Origin: Bog-756 sp963839925
GTDB taxonomy: Bacteria; Actinomycetota; Acidimicrobiia; Acidimicrobiales; RAAP-2
NCBI GenBank assembly: GCA_963839925.1
Contig: CAWIWV010000001.1
Span: 1,116,001 to 1,180,000, forward strand
Length of the DNA stretch: 64,000 bases
Direction: 5' to 3'
The notes beneath the pieces were generated by a model that saw nothing but the letters and a program-made list of their open reading frames with translations, was not told the origin of the DNA and made no database searches. The position numbers and the translations under genes were made by a program. Of the stretch, positions 8,919 through 17,636 are shown in pieces (the first letter of the stretch is position 1; every line of letters begins with the position of its first letter).

Positions 8919-11063
8919 TCAACGAGCCCGCCGACTGGAGGCGAGCACGCACGTCGTTGCGCGCCGCACGGCCACGGTGCCCCGGTTGCCAAGCCCCTCG
9001 GTGCACCTGTTCAGATCATCGTTGCTCGGAATGGGCCCGGGGCGCGAACCGTTCACGTCTCGCCAGACCCATGCACTGGCTTGATGGGTGGGTAGCATGC
9101 CGGTCGCGGCGGTGATCAGTGTGGACGCAGCAGTGACCGATCTGGTCTGGTCGTACGCGGGCAAACCGGGTTGATCCGGGATCACGACCATGGTCACCTT
9201 CCACCCGCGGAGTGCTTTTCGGACCGCGGCCACCTGCAGCCTGTTCAAGGGCCCGGCCCCGATCTGTGGATTGGACATTCGGGCGATCACGGTCGCGCCA
9301 GGCTTTTCGTGGCCGCTCTCGATCAAGACCCCACCCGGACCTCCTTCGCCCACCATCGAATAGGTCATGCCCTCGGCCGCCTGCCAGGTCATCGCGTTGT
9401 CGTAAGAGGTGAACGTCGCAGGAAAGACCAGAACAACCTGGTGAGGGCGGAGATGCGGCGCAACGCTCGTAAACCAGGTGGGAACGTCGATCGAACGGGT
9501 GGTCATCGGAATGGTCTGGCGGAGATAGGTGGCAGGTTGGACGAGCGCGATCACGGCGACCAGAAGTGCTGCCCCCGCGCCGATGAGGCCCGATCGGGCA
9601 GAAGTTCGGGTTCGACCACGGACGTAGGCATAGGTGTGGTCGAGGATCAGCCCGAGCATGATCGCAGCGCAGAGGTAGGCGATCAGGACGAAGCGGACCG
9701 GCACAATGTTCTCGAGCAGAGAGAAGTGCTGGAGTCCGCGCCAGATCGGCGTCCTCGATCCGAGTGACAGCAGCACGGCAAGCAATCCGCTCGCACCGAA
9801 GAACCAGAGACGGCGATCGCGACGCCACAGGGCGACGCCGGCGCCGAGGACCACGATGATCGGAACTCCGAAGTACTGGTTGGAGAGCACCAGTCCTTGA
9901 TAACCACCGAACTGGTTGTCGTGAATGGTCGCGACCGCGCTCAGCAGCCACGACTTCTGGGAGACGAAGAGAGACGGGTCGGCTCGTTGTTTGCGGTTGA
10001 TGCCGCCGAGAATGCCGGGCCAGACCGTCTTCCCAAACGCGGCGGGGCCGGTGAGTGCGTACCAGGTCGGGATGGCCAACACCGCGACAGCGACCGCAAT
10101 CCAGACCGCGAAGCCGGTGATCGCGTAGCGCGCGTGCGAGCGGAGGAGAGCGGGCCGCCTGAGCGCGGCGTAGACGACGAGGAGAAGGATCCCGATCGCA
10201 ACGACCAGAAACGTGATCACCAGTACCTCGGTCCCGATGAAGAACTGCACGGCGGTGAGGAGCGCGAGCAGAAGCCCGGTGCGCATCGGGCGCCATTGCT
10301 GCCGGATGAGCAACTCGTCGAGGCAGAGCACCATCAGGGGTGGCACGAAGGCCATCCCGAGCATGAGATGGGCATCGCTGAGCGACACCAGGATGAACGG
10401 GCAGAACCCGTAGAGGAGCCCACCGACGAACGCGGCAGGACTCCACGAGACCCAGCGTCGGAGTAGGACGCACATGGAGATGGCGGAGAGGACCGGCGCG
10501 AGGGTCAGTGCCACGTTGAGGGATGCGACCGGACCGAACAGCCAAGTGACCGGTGCAAGGACGATGCCGATTCCGATCTCGCTGGTGTTGGAGAGGAGGT
10601 TCACGCCGACCGGGAAGTTCATGGCGCTCGAGTAGAGGGGATCGAGGCCGTGGGAGATCGCGAACGCGGGCCACTCGAGGAACCAGGTGAACAGTGAGGT
10701 GTCGCCACATCCGCACGTCGTCACCGAGGTCGGGTGCTGCCAGGCGTGCATCCAGATGAAGAGCGAAAGAAGCAGGTAGGCGGCGGAGCCGAGCAGCAGC
10801 GATCGCCACCGATGGCTGACCGAGCCCTCCGAACCGGTCCCGGTGGGGTCGGTGTGCTCGTCGGCTGGGTCGGACCGGTGCAGTGGGTCGTGCGCAGTGT
10901 CTGGAGGGGGCGTCGGCCCGGACCCGCCGCCGGAGGCGGGTGCCGCGGTCGTTTCGCCAGTTGTTGTCACTTCACCCCCATCAGACCCACTGAAACGACC
11001 GGCCGTGCCGGAGTCTTCGTCGACGGAAACCGACCCCCACACACTACCGGCGCTGGTGCACAT
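8919..11063 (-). CDS. Large polytopic membrane protein, GT-C-like, family uncertain
   Basis: Up to 714 residues. The N-terminal ~75 residues are Gly/Pro/Thr-rich and disordered; a GTG start about 32 codons in is possible. About twelve membrane segments follow, with a first extracytoplasmic loop containing CGCGDTSLFTWFLEWP and NFPVGVNLL, then a soluble C-terminal region of about 200 residues. This layout resembles actinobacterial membrane glycosyltransferases that use polyprenyl-phosphate sugars, but I cannot name the family. It heads a leftward unit with the YfhO-like gene and diverges from the DUF2254 gene. Confidence 0.7.
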   Translation of the reverse strand: MCTSAGSVWGSVSVDEDSGTAGRFSGSDGGEVTTTGETTAAPASGGGSGPTPPPDTAHDPLHRSDPADEHTDPTGTGSEGSVSHRWRSLLLGSAAYLLLSLFIWMHAWQHPTSVTTCGCGDTSLFTWFLEWPAFAISHGLDPLYSSAMNFPVGVNLLSNTSEIGIGIVLAPVTWLFGPVASLNVALTLAPVLSAISMCVLLRRWVSWSPAAFVGGLLYGFCPFILVSLSDAHLMLGMAFVPPLMVLCLDELLIRQQWRPMRTGLLLALLTAVQFFIGTEVLVITFLVVAIGILLLVVYAALRRPALLRSHARYAITGFAVWIAVAVAVLAIPTWYALTGPAAFGKTVWPGILGGINRKQRADPSLFVSQKSWLLSAVATIHDNQFGGYQGLVLSNQYFGVPIIVVLGAGVALWRRDRRLWFFGASGLLAVLLSLGSRTPIWRGLQHFSLLENIVPVRFVLIAYLCAAIMLGLILDHTYAYVRGRTRTSARSGLIGAGAALLVAVIALVQPATYLRQTIPMTTRSIDVPTWFTSVAPHLRPHQVVLVFPATFTSYDNAMTWQAAEGMTYSMVGEGGPGGVLIESGHEKPGATVIARMSNPQIGAGPLNRLQVAAVRKALRGWKVTMVVIPDQPGLPAYDQTRSVTAASTLITAATGMLPTHQASAWVWRDVNGSRPGPIPSNDDLNRCTEGLGNRGTVAVRRATTCVLASSRRAR

Positions 11064-11197
11064 TCTCCGTGCATGGGCGCCCTCGGAGCTTGGCCGAATT
11101 CAGCCTGCGAGCTGGGCGGACTAAGGTAGCGGCGGAGCGCCGGGAAGTCTGGTCGGCAGCGGAAGGCCCTTCATGCGGCCGCCCGCCAAGGAGCGCG

Positions 11198-12598
11198 GTG
11201 ACCGAACCAGACATGACGAACGCGGGCGACGTGCCCCCTGGGCAACAGTTCAGGCTCCCCAGCTGGCGATGGGAGGCGCTGCGGACGACCTTCTGGCTGG
11301 CGCCCACCGTGCTCATCGTGGTTGCCGGTCTGCTCTTCGTCGTCACCTTCGAGCTCGATCTGGCCGCGTACCACCACCGGCTGACCCTTCCCTGGTGGGT
11401 GGTGACCGGGAGTGCTGATGCCGGGCGCCAGGTGCTGATCGGCATCGCCGCTGCCATCATCACCACGGTCGGGGTTGTGTTCTCGATCACCATCCTCGCC
11501 CTGACCTTGGCGTCCCAGCAGTTCGGGCCTCGGATGCTCAGGAACTTCGTCCGCGATCCGGGCAATCAGATGACCCTGGCGGTGTTCGTCGGCACCTTCG
11601 TCTACTCGGTACTCGTCCTCGGGTCGATCACCGCGTTGCCGGGCGGCGACTTCGTTCCGCACCTCTCGATCACCACAGCAGAGGCGCTACTCCTCGTCGA
11701 CGTCGCCGTTCTCGTGTACTTCATCCACCACATCGCAAAGTCCATCCAGCTTCCCGAGGTCATCGCGAGCATCGCCCGGGACTTGAACCGGGCCATCGAT
11801 GCGGAGTTCCCCAATCACCTCGACGGGAGCGAAGTGGACCACTCACCCGCTGCGATCGGCGACTTGCTGGAGAAACTGGACGTTCGAGGCGCAACGGTCA
11901 CCGCCAGGCACAGCGGCTATCTCCAGTTCGTGAGCTACGGCAGGCTGGTCGACGTCGCGGAGGAGTTGGATGCGGTGATCCGGTTGGCCCATCGGCCGGG
12001 TCACTTCGTGGTCGCCCACCGTCCCTTGGCGAGGGTCTGGCCGGCAGGATCGGCGAACCAGGTGGCTGCAGCGTTGGACGCGGCTCACGTGACCGGACCA
12101 CACCGGACGCTCACCCAGGATCCGGTGTTCGCGATCGACCAGCTGGTCGAGATCGCCATCCGTGCGCTGTCACCCGCGGTCAACGACACCTTCACCGCGC
12201 TCACCTGTATCGACTGGCTTTCGGCTGGGCTGTCGGAGATCTCCACCCGATCGCTCGACGAGGGGATCTACCGCGGCCGGAGCGGGAAGATCCGGCTGAT
12301 CGAGTCCGACCCGAGCTACAGCCGGATGGTCAACCGATCCTTCGACAAGGTCCGCCAGGCAGCCCGCGGGATGCCCGCGGTGATCATCCGCTTGGTCGAC
12401 GCGCTGGCTCACATCGCAGAGAACACGACCACCGACTGGCAGCGCGACGTCCTCGCCCGCCAAGCCGACATGATCATGCGCGGCGCCCGGGACGAGGTGG
12501 CCGAACCGAACGATTTGGCCGACATCCGCCTGCGATACGATCGCTTCGTCCAGGTCGTGGCTGCGAGAGCCGGACCGGTGCACGAGGAGAGCTCATGA
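11198..12598 (+). CDS. DUF2254 membrane protein
   Basis: 466 residues. Four membrane segments in the first ~170 residues (including VLIVVAGLLFVVTF and FSITILALTLASQQFGPR) are followed by a long soluble region with the conserved DPVFAIDQLVEIAIRALSPAVND segment typical of DUF2254. Function unknown. GTG 11198 follows AAGGAG at 11188-11193; ATG 11213 is an alternative. A longer frame from 11069 adds residues with no family character. The stop overlaps the ATG of the peroxiredoxin gene (ATGA), so the two are probably translationally coupled. Confidence 0.85.
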   Translation: MTEPDMTNAGDVPPGQQFRLPSWRWEALRTTFWLAPTVLIVVAGLLFVVTFELDLAAYHHRLTLPWWVVTGSADAGRQVLIGIAAAIITTVGVVFSITILALTLASQQFGPRMLRNFVRDPGNQMTLAVFVGTFVYSVLVLGSITALPGGDFVPHLSITTAEALLLVDVAVLVYFIHHIAKSIQLPEVIASIARDLNRAIDAEFPNHLDGSEVDHSPAAIGDLLEKLDVRGATVTARHSGYLQFVSYGRLVDVAEELDAVIRLAHRPGHFVVAHRPLARVWPAGSANQVAAALDAAHVTGPHRTLTQDPVFAIDQLVEIAIRALSPAVNDTFTALTCIDWLSAGLSEISTRSLDEGIYRGRSGKIRLIESDPSYSRMVNRSFDKVRQAARGMPAVIIRLVDALAHIAENTTTDWQRDVLARQADMIMRGARDEVAEPNDLADIRLRYDRFVQVVAARAGPVHEESS

Positions 12599-13077
12599 CC
12601 ATTGCTGTCGGTGACAACATCCCCGATGTCCAGGTGATGACCTTCGGGCCCGATGGTCCGAAGCACGTCCAAACCGGAGAGGTTCTCGGTTCGGGCAAGG
12701 TCGTGCTCTTCGCGGTGCCCGGGGCGTTCACCCCGACCTGCTCCGACTATCACCTGCCCAGCTACATCGTCCGCAACGACGAGCTGAAGGCTGGAGGCGT
12801 CGACACGATCGCCTGCATCTCGGTCAACGATCCCTTTGTGATGGGAGCGTGGGCCGAAGCGCAGCACGTGGGCGACACGGTGGTGATGCTGGCCGACGGG
12901 AACGGCGAGTTCACCGCCGCAGTCGGCTTAGAGATGGACGGAAGCGGCTTCGGGTTGGGGACACGTTCGCAGCGGTATGCGATGTTGATCGAGAACGGGG
13001 TGGTGACCGTGCTCAACGTCGAACCTGGGCCCGGTCTCACTGTGAGTGCCGCCGACGCCATGCTGTCTGCGCTCTGA
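12595..13077 (+). CDS. Peroxiredoxin, Prx5-type
   Basis: 160 residues with the redoxin fold and the peroxidatic site PGAFTPTCS (Cys49), typical of Prx5/AhpE-like thiol peroxidases that reduce peroxides using thiols. The ISVNDPFVMGAW segment and the C-terminal PGPGLTVSAADAML match the Prx5 subfamily. Cytoplasmic. Coupled to the DUF2254 gene by a 4-bp overlap; in this likely mycothiol-using organism the reductant may be mycothiol or a mycoredoxin (inference). Confidence 0.9.
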   Translation: MTIAVGDNIPDVQVMTFGPDGPKHVQTGEVLGSGKVVLFAVPGAFTPTCSDYHLPSYIVRNDELKAGGVDTIACISVNDPFVMGAWAEAQHVGDTVVMLADGNGEFTAAVGLEMDGSGFGLGTRSQRYAMLIENGVVTVLNVEPGPGLTVSAADAMLSAL

Positions 13078-13081
13078 GCCT

Positions 13082-13958
13082 TCAGCCGGACGCGGCGCTC
13101 CATGGCGCTGCAGCGTCGAAGTCCGACGTCAAGGTTCCCAGCAGCGGGCGCACGATCCTCGAGTCCGAAGTGATCACTCCGAGCTCCCGGTTGTCGTCGA
13201 GGCTCGAGGTCGAGAAGTTCTCCGATCCCGGTCATGACCAGCTCGACCGCCACACCGCGCCGACTTGCCGATTCCAGTGCCGATTCGATAGGCGGCGAGT
13301 CCATCTCCTCGTTCTCGACCACCAGCGAGTGGTGCGCTGAGTCGATCAGCGCGAGAAGCGGTGACATCGAGCCCGGGCTCCAGACCAGTCCGTCGACGTC
13401 GGGTCCAGCGGCGACCGGTGCGCCGTCCCAGTCGGCGTCGAACACGGTGGTGATCGCGGAGACCGCTGCCCGGTCGTGGTCGATCACCGCGAAGTCGCGG
13501 GTGTCGGCCTCGTCGTCCGTCAGGTTGCCGGTCATGATCGCCGAGGCCTCGCCGTCCACGGTCAACGTCTTCTGGTGGAAGATGACATCTCCGGAGCCCC
13601 ATCTGACCGGCACGCCGGTGGCTGTCAGTTGTAAGTAGGCGGCGCGGTTGACCGTCGATCCGGCGTCTCGGTCATCGAGAAGGACCCGGACGTGGACACC
13701 TCGTCGGTGCGCCGCGACAAGTGCCGCTTCGACCGACCGATCGGTGAGTTCGTACATGGTCAGATCGACCGATCGGTGCGCGCCTCCGATCAGCCCGACG
13801 ATCGGCACGTCACCGTCCGCCGGGTCGGCGTACAGCTCCAACCGGGACGTTCGCTGCACGGATGGCTGCAGAGCGGATGACAACCTTGGCGAGGTACACG
13901 CGGCGACGGAGAGCGCCAGGGCAGTGCATGCGGCGACGGCGACGCGAGTGCTGGTCAC
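13082..13958 (-). pseudogene. Phospholipase D-like lipoprotein, internal deletion with frameshift
   Basis: GTG start at 13956-13958, a lipoprotein signal ending in a SVAAC lipobox, then a first PLD domain with the HKD-type motif FHQKTLTVD followed by TGNLT. The frame stays open to about 13230 (VELVMTG). There the expected ~40 residues carrying the second H-x-K-x4-D are missing, and the typical downstream block SENFSTSSLDDNRELGVIT continues in another frame to the TGA at 13082-13084. The nominal open frame instead runs on antisense into the peroxiredoxin gene with no PLD similarity. A combined deletion and frame change removes half the active site, so the gene is very likely dead. Confidence 0.8.
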
Positions 13959-14038
13959 GCTCGGGGAAGGTAACCAGGGGGTGAGACGGGTGACCCGCTA
14001 GCCCACGAAACTGCACCCGGCCCGCTACGGTCGGGGAG

Positions 14039-14731
14039 GTGGAGCTGATCGAAGCCCTCCGGACCACCGGTGCCGTACGGGACTTTCTCGACGAAGAGGT
14101 CCCCGACGACGCCGTCTATCGACTGCTGGACACCGCCCGTTTTGCCCCGAACGGCGGAAATCGTCAGGCATGGCGGGTCGTGGTGGTGAAGGAACCCTCG
14201 GTGCGGCGTGCGCTGCGGGACGCCTACCTCCCGGGGTGGTACGACTACCTGGCCCAAGCGGCCGCGGGCCTCACCCCGTGGGCGTCGGTCACCGATCGTG
14301 TACTGGAGCTGCGATCGTTGGCCGAGGCTCCCGAGGTTGCCCGCGCGGCGGCAGGGGGTCCGGGAGGGTTCGCCGAACACCTCGACCAGGTCCCGGTCAT
14401 GCTGGTGCTTCTTGCCGACCTGGCAGACCTGGCGACGGTCGACCGCGACATCGGGCATTACACCATGGTCGGTGGTGCATCGATCTACCCCTTTGCCTGG
14501 AGCCTGCTGCTTGCCGCCCGGACGGAAGGGCTCGCCGGGGTCATGACGACGGTGATCGTGCAACGGGAGGCAGAGGTCAAGGACCTGCTGGAAGTCCCCG
14601 ACACGGTCTCGGTGGTCGGCCTGCTGGCGTTGGGCCGACCGGTGCGCCAACCCACCCGCCTGACCAGGCGGCCGGTCGAGTCGTTCGCCACCGTCGACCG
14701 GTTCGGCGGCGCTCCGTTCGGTCCGACATGA
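14039..14731 (+). CDS. Nitroreductase-family flavoprotein
   Basis: 230 residues, starting MELIEALRTTGAVRDF with the FMN-contacting FAPNGGNRQAWRVVVV block, and GLAGVMTTVI and VVGLLALGRPVR near the C-terminus. These are standard nitroreductase-superfamily features: FMN-dependent reduction of nitro, quinone or enone substrates. GTG 14039 directly follows a GGGGAG. The stop overlaps the ATG of the LLM oxidoreductase, giving a two-gene redox unit. Substrate unknown. Confidence 0.85.
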   Translation: MELIEALRTTGAVRDFLDEEVPDDAVYRLLDTARFAPNGGNRQAWRVVVVKEPSVRRALRDAYLPGWYDYLAQAAAGLTPWASVTDRVLELRSLAEAPEVARAAAGGPGGFAEHLDQVPVMLVLLADLADLATVDRDIGHYTMVGGASIYPFAWSLLLAARTEGLAGVMTTVIVQREAEVKDLLEVPDTVSVVGLLALGRPVRQPTRLTRRPVESFATVDRFGGAPFGPT

Positions 14732-15627
14732 AGGTGCGTATCGGTGTGGGAACCGGGGCGATCGCCTCGATGGAGGGGCCCGAGTTCGGCCGGCTGGTGG
14801 ACGACATCGAGCAGCTCGGGTTCGACTCGATCTGGCTTCCGGAAATCCTCACTGCGCCGGCCGTCGATCCACTGGTCGGGTTGGCATTCGCCGCGGCTCA
14901 CAACCCGCGTCTCAAGTTGGGCACGACGCTGCTGTTGCCCGGTCGGAACCTGGTCCGCCTTGCAAAGAGTCTGGCCGGCCTCGACAGGCTCTCCTCGGGA
15001 CGGCTGCTGGTCACGCTCGTCCCGGGGTTGCCTCGGGCTTCCGAGTCGGCAGCAGCCGGCACCGACCCTCGTCGCCGTGGCTCGGCGATGGACGAGATGC
15101 TCCCGTTGTTGCGTCGGCTGTGGGCCGGGGAATCGGTGACCTACCACGGCGAGGCCGCACAGCTCGACGAGGTGACCATCTCACCGCTTCCGCTCCAGCA
15201 GCCGCTCGAGTTCTGGACCGGAGGGATGGTGCCGGCCGCCTTGCGTCGATGCGGACGGTTCGCCGACGGATGGCTGCCCTCGGCGTGCACCCCGCCGGAG
15301 GTGGCGACTGCGAAGGCCGAGATCGACCGCGTCGCAGAAGAGTCCGGTCGTACCATCTCGCCGGAGCATTTCGGAGTGTCGATCGGGTATGCGCGTCACC
15401 CGTTGTCAGCACAGATGAAGCGCGGCCTCTCTTCGCTGCGTCGCGGCGTCGACCCCGAAGAGGTGGTTCCGGTCGGGATCGGCGGGCTGCGTTCGATGCT
15501 CGAGCGCTTCCTCGAGGTGGGCTTCTCCAAGTTCGTCGTGCGTCCGGTCGAGCCGGTCGAGGGCCCCGGGGAGATGCGGAGCGAACTCGAATCTCTCGCC
15601 GTCGGGGTACTCGACCTCCAGACATGA
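14728..15627 (+). CDS. LLM-class (luciferase-like) oxidoreductase, probably F420-dependent
   Basis: 299 residues from ATG 14728, overlapping the nitroreductase stop by 4 bp. The TIM-barrel luciferase-like signatures are present: an N-terminal strand, EQLGFDSIWLPEIL, LKLGTTLLLPGRNLVRLAKSLA, RLLVTLVPGLP and a FADGWLPS block. Many actinobacterial members use reduced F420 for hydride transfer; an F420 reductase gene (npdG) lies elsewhere in this window. Substrate unknown. The frame stays open far upstream, but that part is a shadow of the nitroreductase. Confidence 0.85.
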   Translation: MKVRIGVGTGAIASMEGPEFGRLVDDIEQLGFDSIWLPEILTAPAVDPLVGLAFAAAHNPRLKLGTTLLLPGRNLVRLAKSLAGLDRLSSGRLLVTLVPGLPRASESAAAGTDPRRRGSAMDEMLPLLRRLWAGESVTYHGEAAQLDEVTISPLPLQQPLEFWTGGMVPAALRRCGRFADGWLPSACTPPEVATAKAEIDRVAEESGRTISPEHFGVSIGYARHPLSAQMKRGLSSLRRGVDPEEVVPVGIGGLRSMLERFLEVGFSKFVVRPVEPVEGPGEMRSELESLAVGVLDLQT

Positions 15628-15637
15628 CCCACCAACC

Positions 15638-16144
15638 GTGACTCGCAGCCGACCGGTCGAGATCGAGTTCGTCGCGTTCGACGAACCCCGAATCCTCCGA
15701 CGAATGGAGGAGATCGCCGCCGGCGGAGTCGGTTGGATCAACTTCCAACCCGTCATCGACGAGGAGTACGAACCTGCTCCGCCGGGTCCGTTCGCCTTCC
15801 TCGGGGGTTCGACCCATCAGGTCCCGGTGTGCACCTGGAAACCGGGAGGTCAGTCTGCCAACGGAACCACCAAGCCCACCACCATCGGGCTCCAGCATGC
15901 CTCCGGCCCGAGAGTCGCCAGTCGGCTGGCGGGTCTCGGGTGTCCACTACCCGAAGGCTGGCGGATCAGCCAGGACCACCCCCGCCGCGGTCTGGTGGCG
16001 AGTGTCCCGTCGGACGCCGACCAGCGGGTGGTGCTCGATTGGCTGTTGCGGGCGGCGACGCTGGTCTGCGCGGTGCCGTCGACCGGTCGCTGGACCGCCG
16101 CTGTTCATGCAGGATCGGAAGCGGGATCAGGCGCCGGCACCTGA
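15638..16144 (+). CDS. Conserved-looking protein of unknown function
   Basis: 168 residues from GTG 15638, 10 bp after the LLM gene, so probably the same transcript. Soluble, no signal peptide or membrane helix. Visible blocks include GGVGWINFQP and TTIGLQHASGPRVASRLAGLG, which look like a folded domain rather than a spurious frame. I do not recognise the family. The 3' end overlaps the convergent MFS gene by 40 bp. Confidence 0.6.
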   Translation: MTRSRPVEIEFVAFDEPRILRRMEEIAAGGVGWINFQPVIDEEYEPAPPGPFAFLGGSTHQVPVCTWKPGGQSANGTTKPTTIGLQHASGPRVASRLAGLGCPLPEGWRISQDHPRRGLVASVPSDADQRVVLDWLLRAATLVCAVPSTGRWTAAVHAGSEAGSGAGT

Positions 16145-17367
16145 GCTCCAACCGCGGTTCGACCCACCTTCCCTTCGACGTTGCGCCACACGACCGCGGT
16201 CACCGCGAGTCCCGCGAAGACGATCGACGCCGCGGTGACGAACGGCACCCACGCCGCAACCCCGAAGGCTGCGCCGGCTCCGGCAGCTGCTGCCGCGGTG
16301 AACGCGGTTTCGCTCGTTGCGAACATGCCTTGGGCGCTCCCCACGACGGCCGGGTTCACACCTTGGGTGAGGAGGGATTGGACCGCGGGGAGGGCGGCCG
16401 CGAAACCGAGGGCCTCCAAACCCCCGAGCACGACCAGTGCCGGAACATTGTGGATGAAGGGGTACGAGGCGCAGAGCACGGTCGAGAATCCGATGCCGCT
16501 CAACACCAGCATGCGCCGGTCGACATGGTCCGCAAGCCATCCGCTCGGCTTGGCCACTGCGACGAACGGCACCGCGAACAACGTCCAGGAGATCCCGATC
16601 TCGAGCCCGGAGGCTCCCCGGGAGACGAGGAGCAGCGTCCAGCAGATGTCGTAGACACCGGTCGCAAGACCGAGTGACCCCGCACAGATCAAGGCCCCGA
16701 GCATGGACGCGCTCATCCCGACCTTGTCGAGATGCGCTCTCGGTTCTGCCGGCTCGAGCTCGTCCTGGTTGGTCTCGTGCAGCAGGCTTGCGGGAATGCA
16801 GGCGCCCAACGAGGTCACTCCCGACGCCAGGAACATGACCCACATGTGGCCGACACCGACGATGCTGCCGACGAGCGGCCCGATCGCCATCCCGGCGATC
16901 TCTCCCCCGTAGACCGTCGCGAACGCCCGACCGCGTCGTTCGAGTGAGACCGAGCTCGCCACGATCGCCAGGGATGCGACTGTCGCAGCACCGGCACCGA
17001 CTCCCTGGAAGGCACGGAGCAAGACCGCGATCCCCGCGGTCACCGGAAGAAGGAAGGCGACGCTGGCGATGCCGTAGGTGAGCAGTCCGCAAACCAGCAC
17101 GGGGCGCCGGCCGATCCGGTCGGCGAGCCGACCGGCGGGGTACTGGGTCAGCACGCCGGCGGCGAAGTAGGAGGCCATCACCACACCCGCCAGAGCATCG
17201 GAACCGTGGAGCTGACGGATGTAGAGCGGCAACATCGGCACGAGCGAAGTGGCTCCCATCCACTGCAAGAAGATGGTGAGCGTGAGCGTGCGGATGAGGC
17301 GCGTGGAGGGATCGACCCGATCGTCGGCCGAACGAAGAGCAGTGGGGGCGGGGTTGCCTGCGGTCAT
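16105..17367 (-). CDS. MFS transporter (drug/exporter type)
   Basis: 420 residues from ATG 17365-17367, about twelve membrane segments. The loop motif GRLADRIGRRPVLV after segment 2 and its relative GWLADHVDRRMLVL after segment 8 mark the two MFS halves. Proton-coupled export is the usual role; substrate unknown. A longer frame exists upstream but overlaps the separate small gene at 17402-17629. Lies downstream of that small gene and the enoyl-CoA hydratase on the same strand. Confidence 0.85.
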   Translation of the reverse strand: MTAGNPAPTALRSADDRVDPSTRLIRTLTLTIFLQWMGATSLVPMLPLYIRQLHGSDALAGVVMASYFAAGVLTQYPAGRLADRIGRRPVLVCGLLTYGIASVAFLLPVTAGIAVLLRAFQGVGAGAATVASLAIVASSVSLERRGRAFATVYGGEIAGMAIGPLVGSIVGVGHMWVMFLASGVTSLGACIPASLLHETNQDELEPAEPRAHLDKVGMSASMLGALICAGSLGLATGVYDICWTLLLVSRGASGLEIGISWTLFAVPFVAVAKPSGWLADHVDRRMLVLSGIGFSTVLCASYPFIHNVPALVVLGGLEALGFAAALPAVQSLLTQGVNPAVVGSAQGMFATSETAFTAAAAAGAGAAFGVAAWVPFVTAASIVFAGLAVTAVVWRNVEGKVGRTAVGAQVPAPDPASDPA

Positions 17368-17401
17368 CAGGAGAGTTCGGGGTCGGGTTGGTTCCGGAGG
17401 G

Positions 17402-17629
17402 TCATTCGCGGGCGGTGCCGAGGTGCCACCCGTCGCAGATCCTGCAGCGGTAGGGATCGAGATCGCGCCCGGATTCGAGTCGATGGTAGAGCGAGGATCG
17501 GTTGGCGTCGTCTCGGGTCGCGAAGCGGGTCTTCGGAAGCCCGTCGGCCCGCCAGTGTTCCCGTTCGCTGGTGGGCGCCGGAGGGCGCTGTTGACGCTTG
17601 ACCTTTCGGCCTCGGCGGGCCTTGGCCAC
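17402..17629 (-). CDS. Small basic protein with CxxC...WH motif
   Basis: 75 residues from GTG 17627-17629. Very basic N-terminus (KARRGRKVKRQQR), C-terminal PYRCRICDGWHLG. The Y-x-C-x2-C-x2-WH-x-G pattern recurs in small actinobacterial and phage proteins and may bind zinc. It sits between the enoyl-CoA hydratase (7 bp away) and the MFS gene in the same direction, which supports a real gene. Function unknown. Confidence 0.65.
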   Translation of the reverse strand: MAKARRGRKVKRQQRPPAPTSEREHWRADGLPKTRFATRDDANRSSLYHRLESGRDLDPYRCRICDGWHLGTARE

Positions 17630-17636
17630 GGGCTCC

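Noticed and set aside
12762..13230. C-terminal continuation of the phospholipase D frame into the peroxiredoxin gene
   Set aside because: The translated part is Ser/Pro/Thr-rich antisense of a well-conserved enzyme; the true PLD tail is found in another frame ending at 13082.
14170..14727. Long N-terminal extension of the LLM oxidoreductase
   Set aside because: It is the +1 shadow of the nitroreductase; the ATG at 14728 sits in an ATGA overlap.
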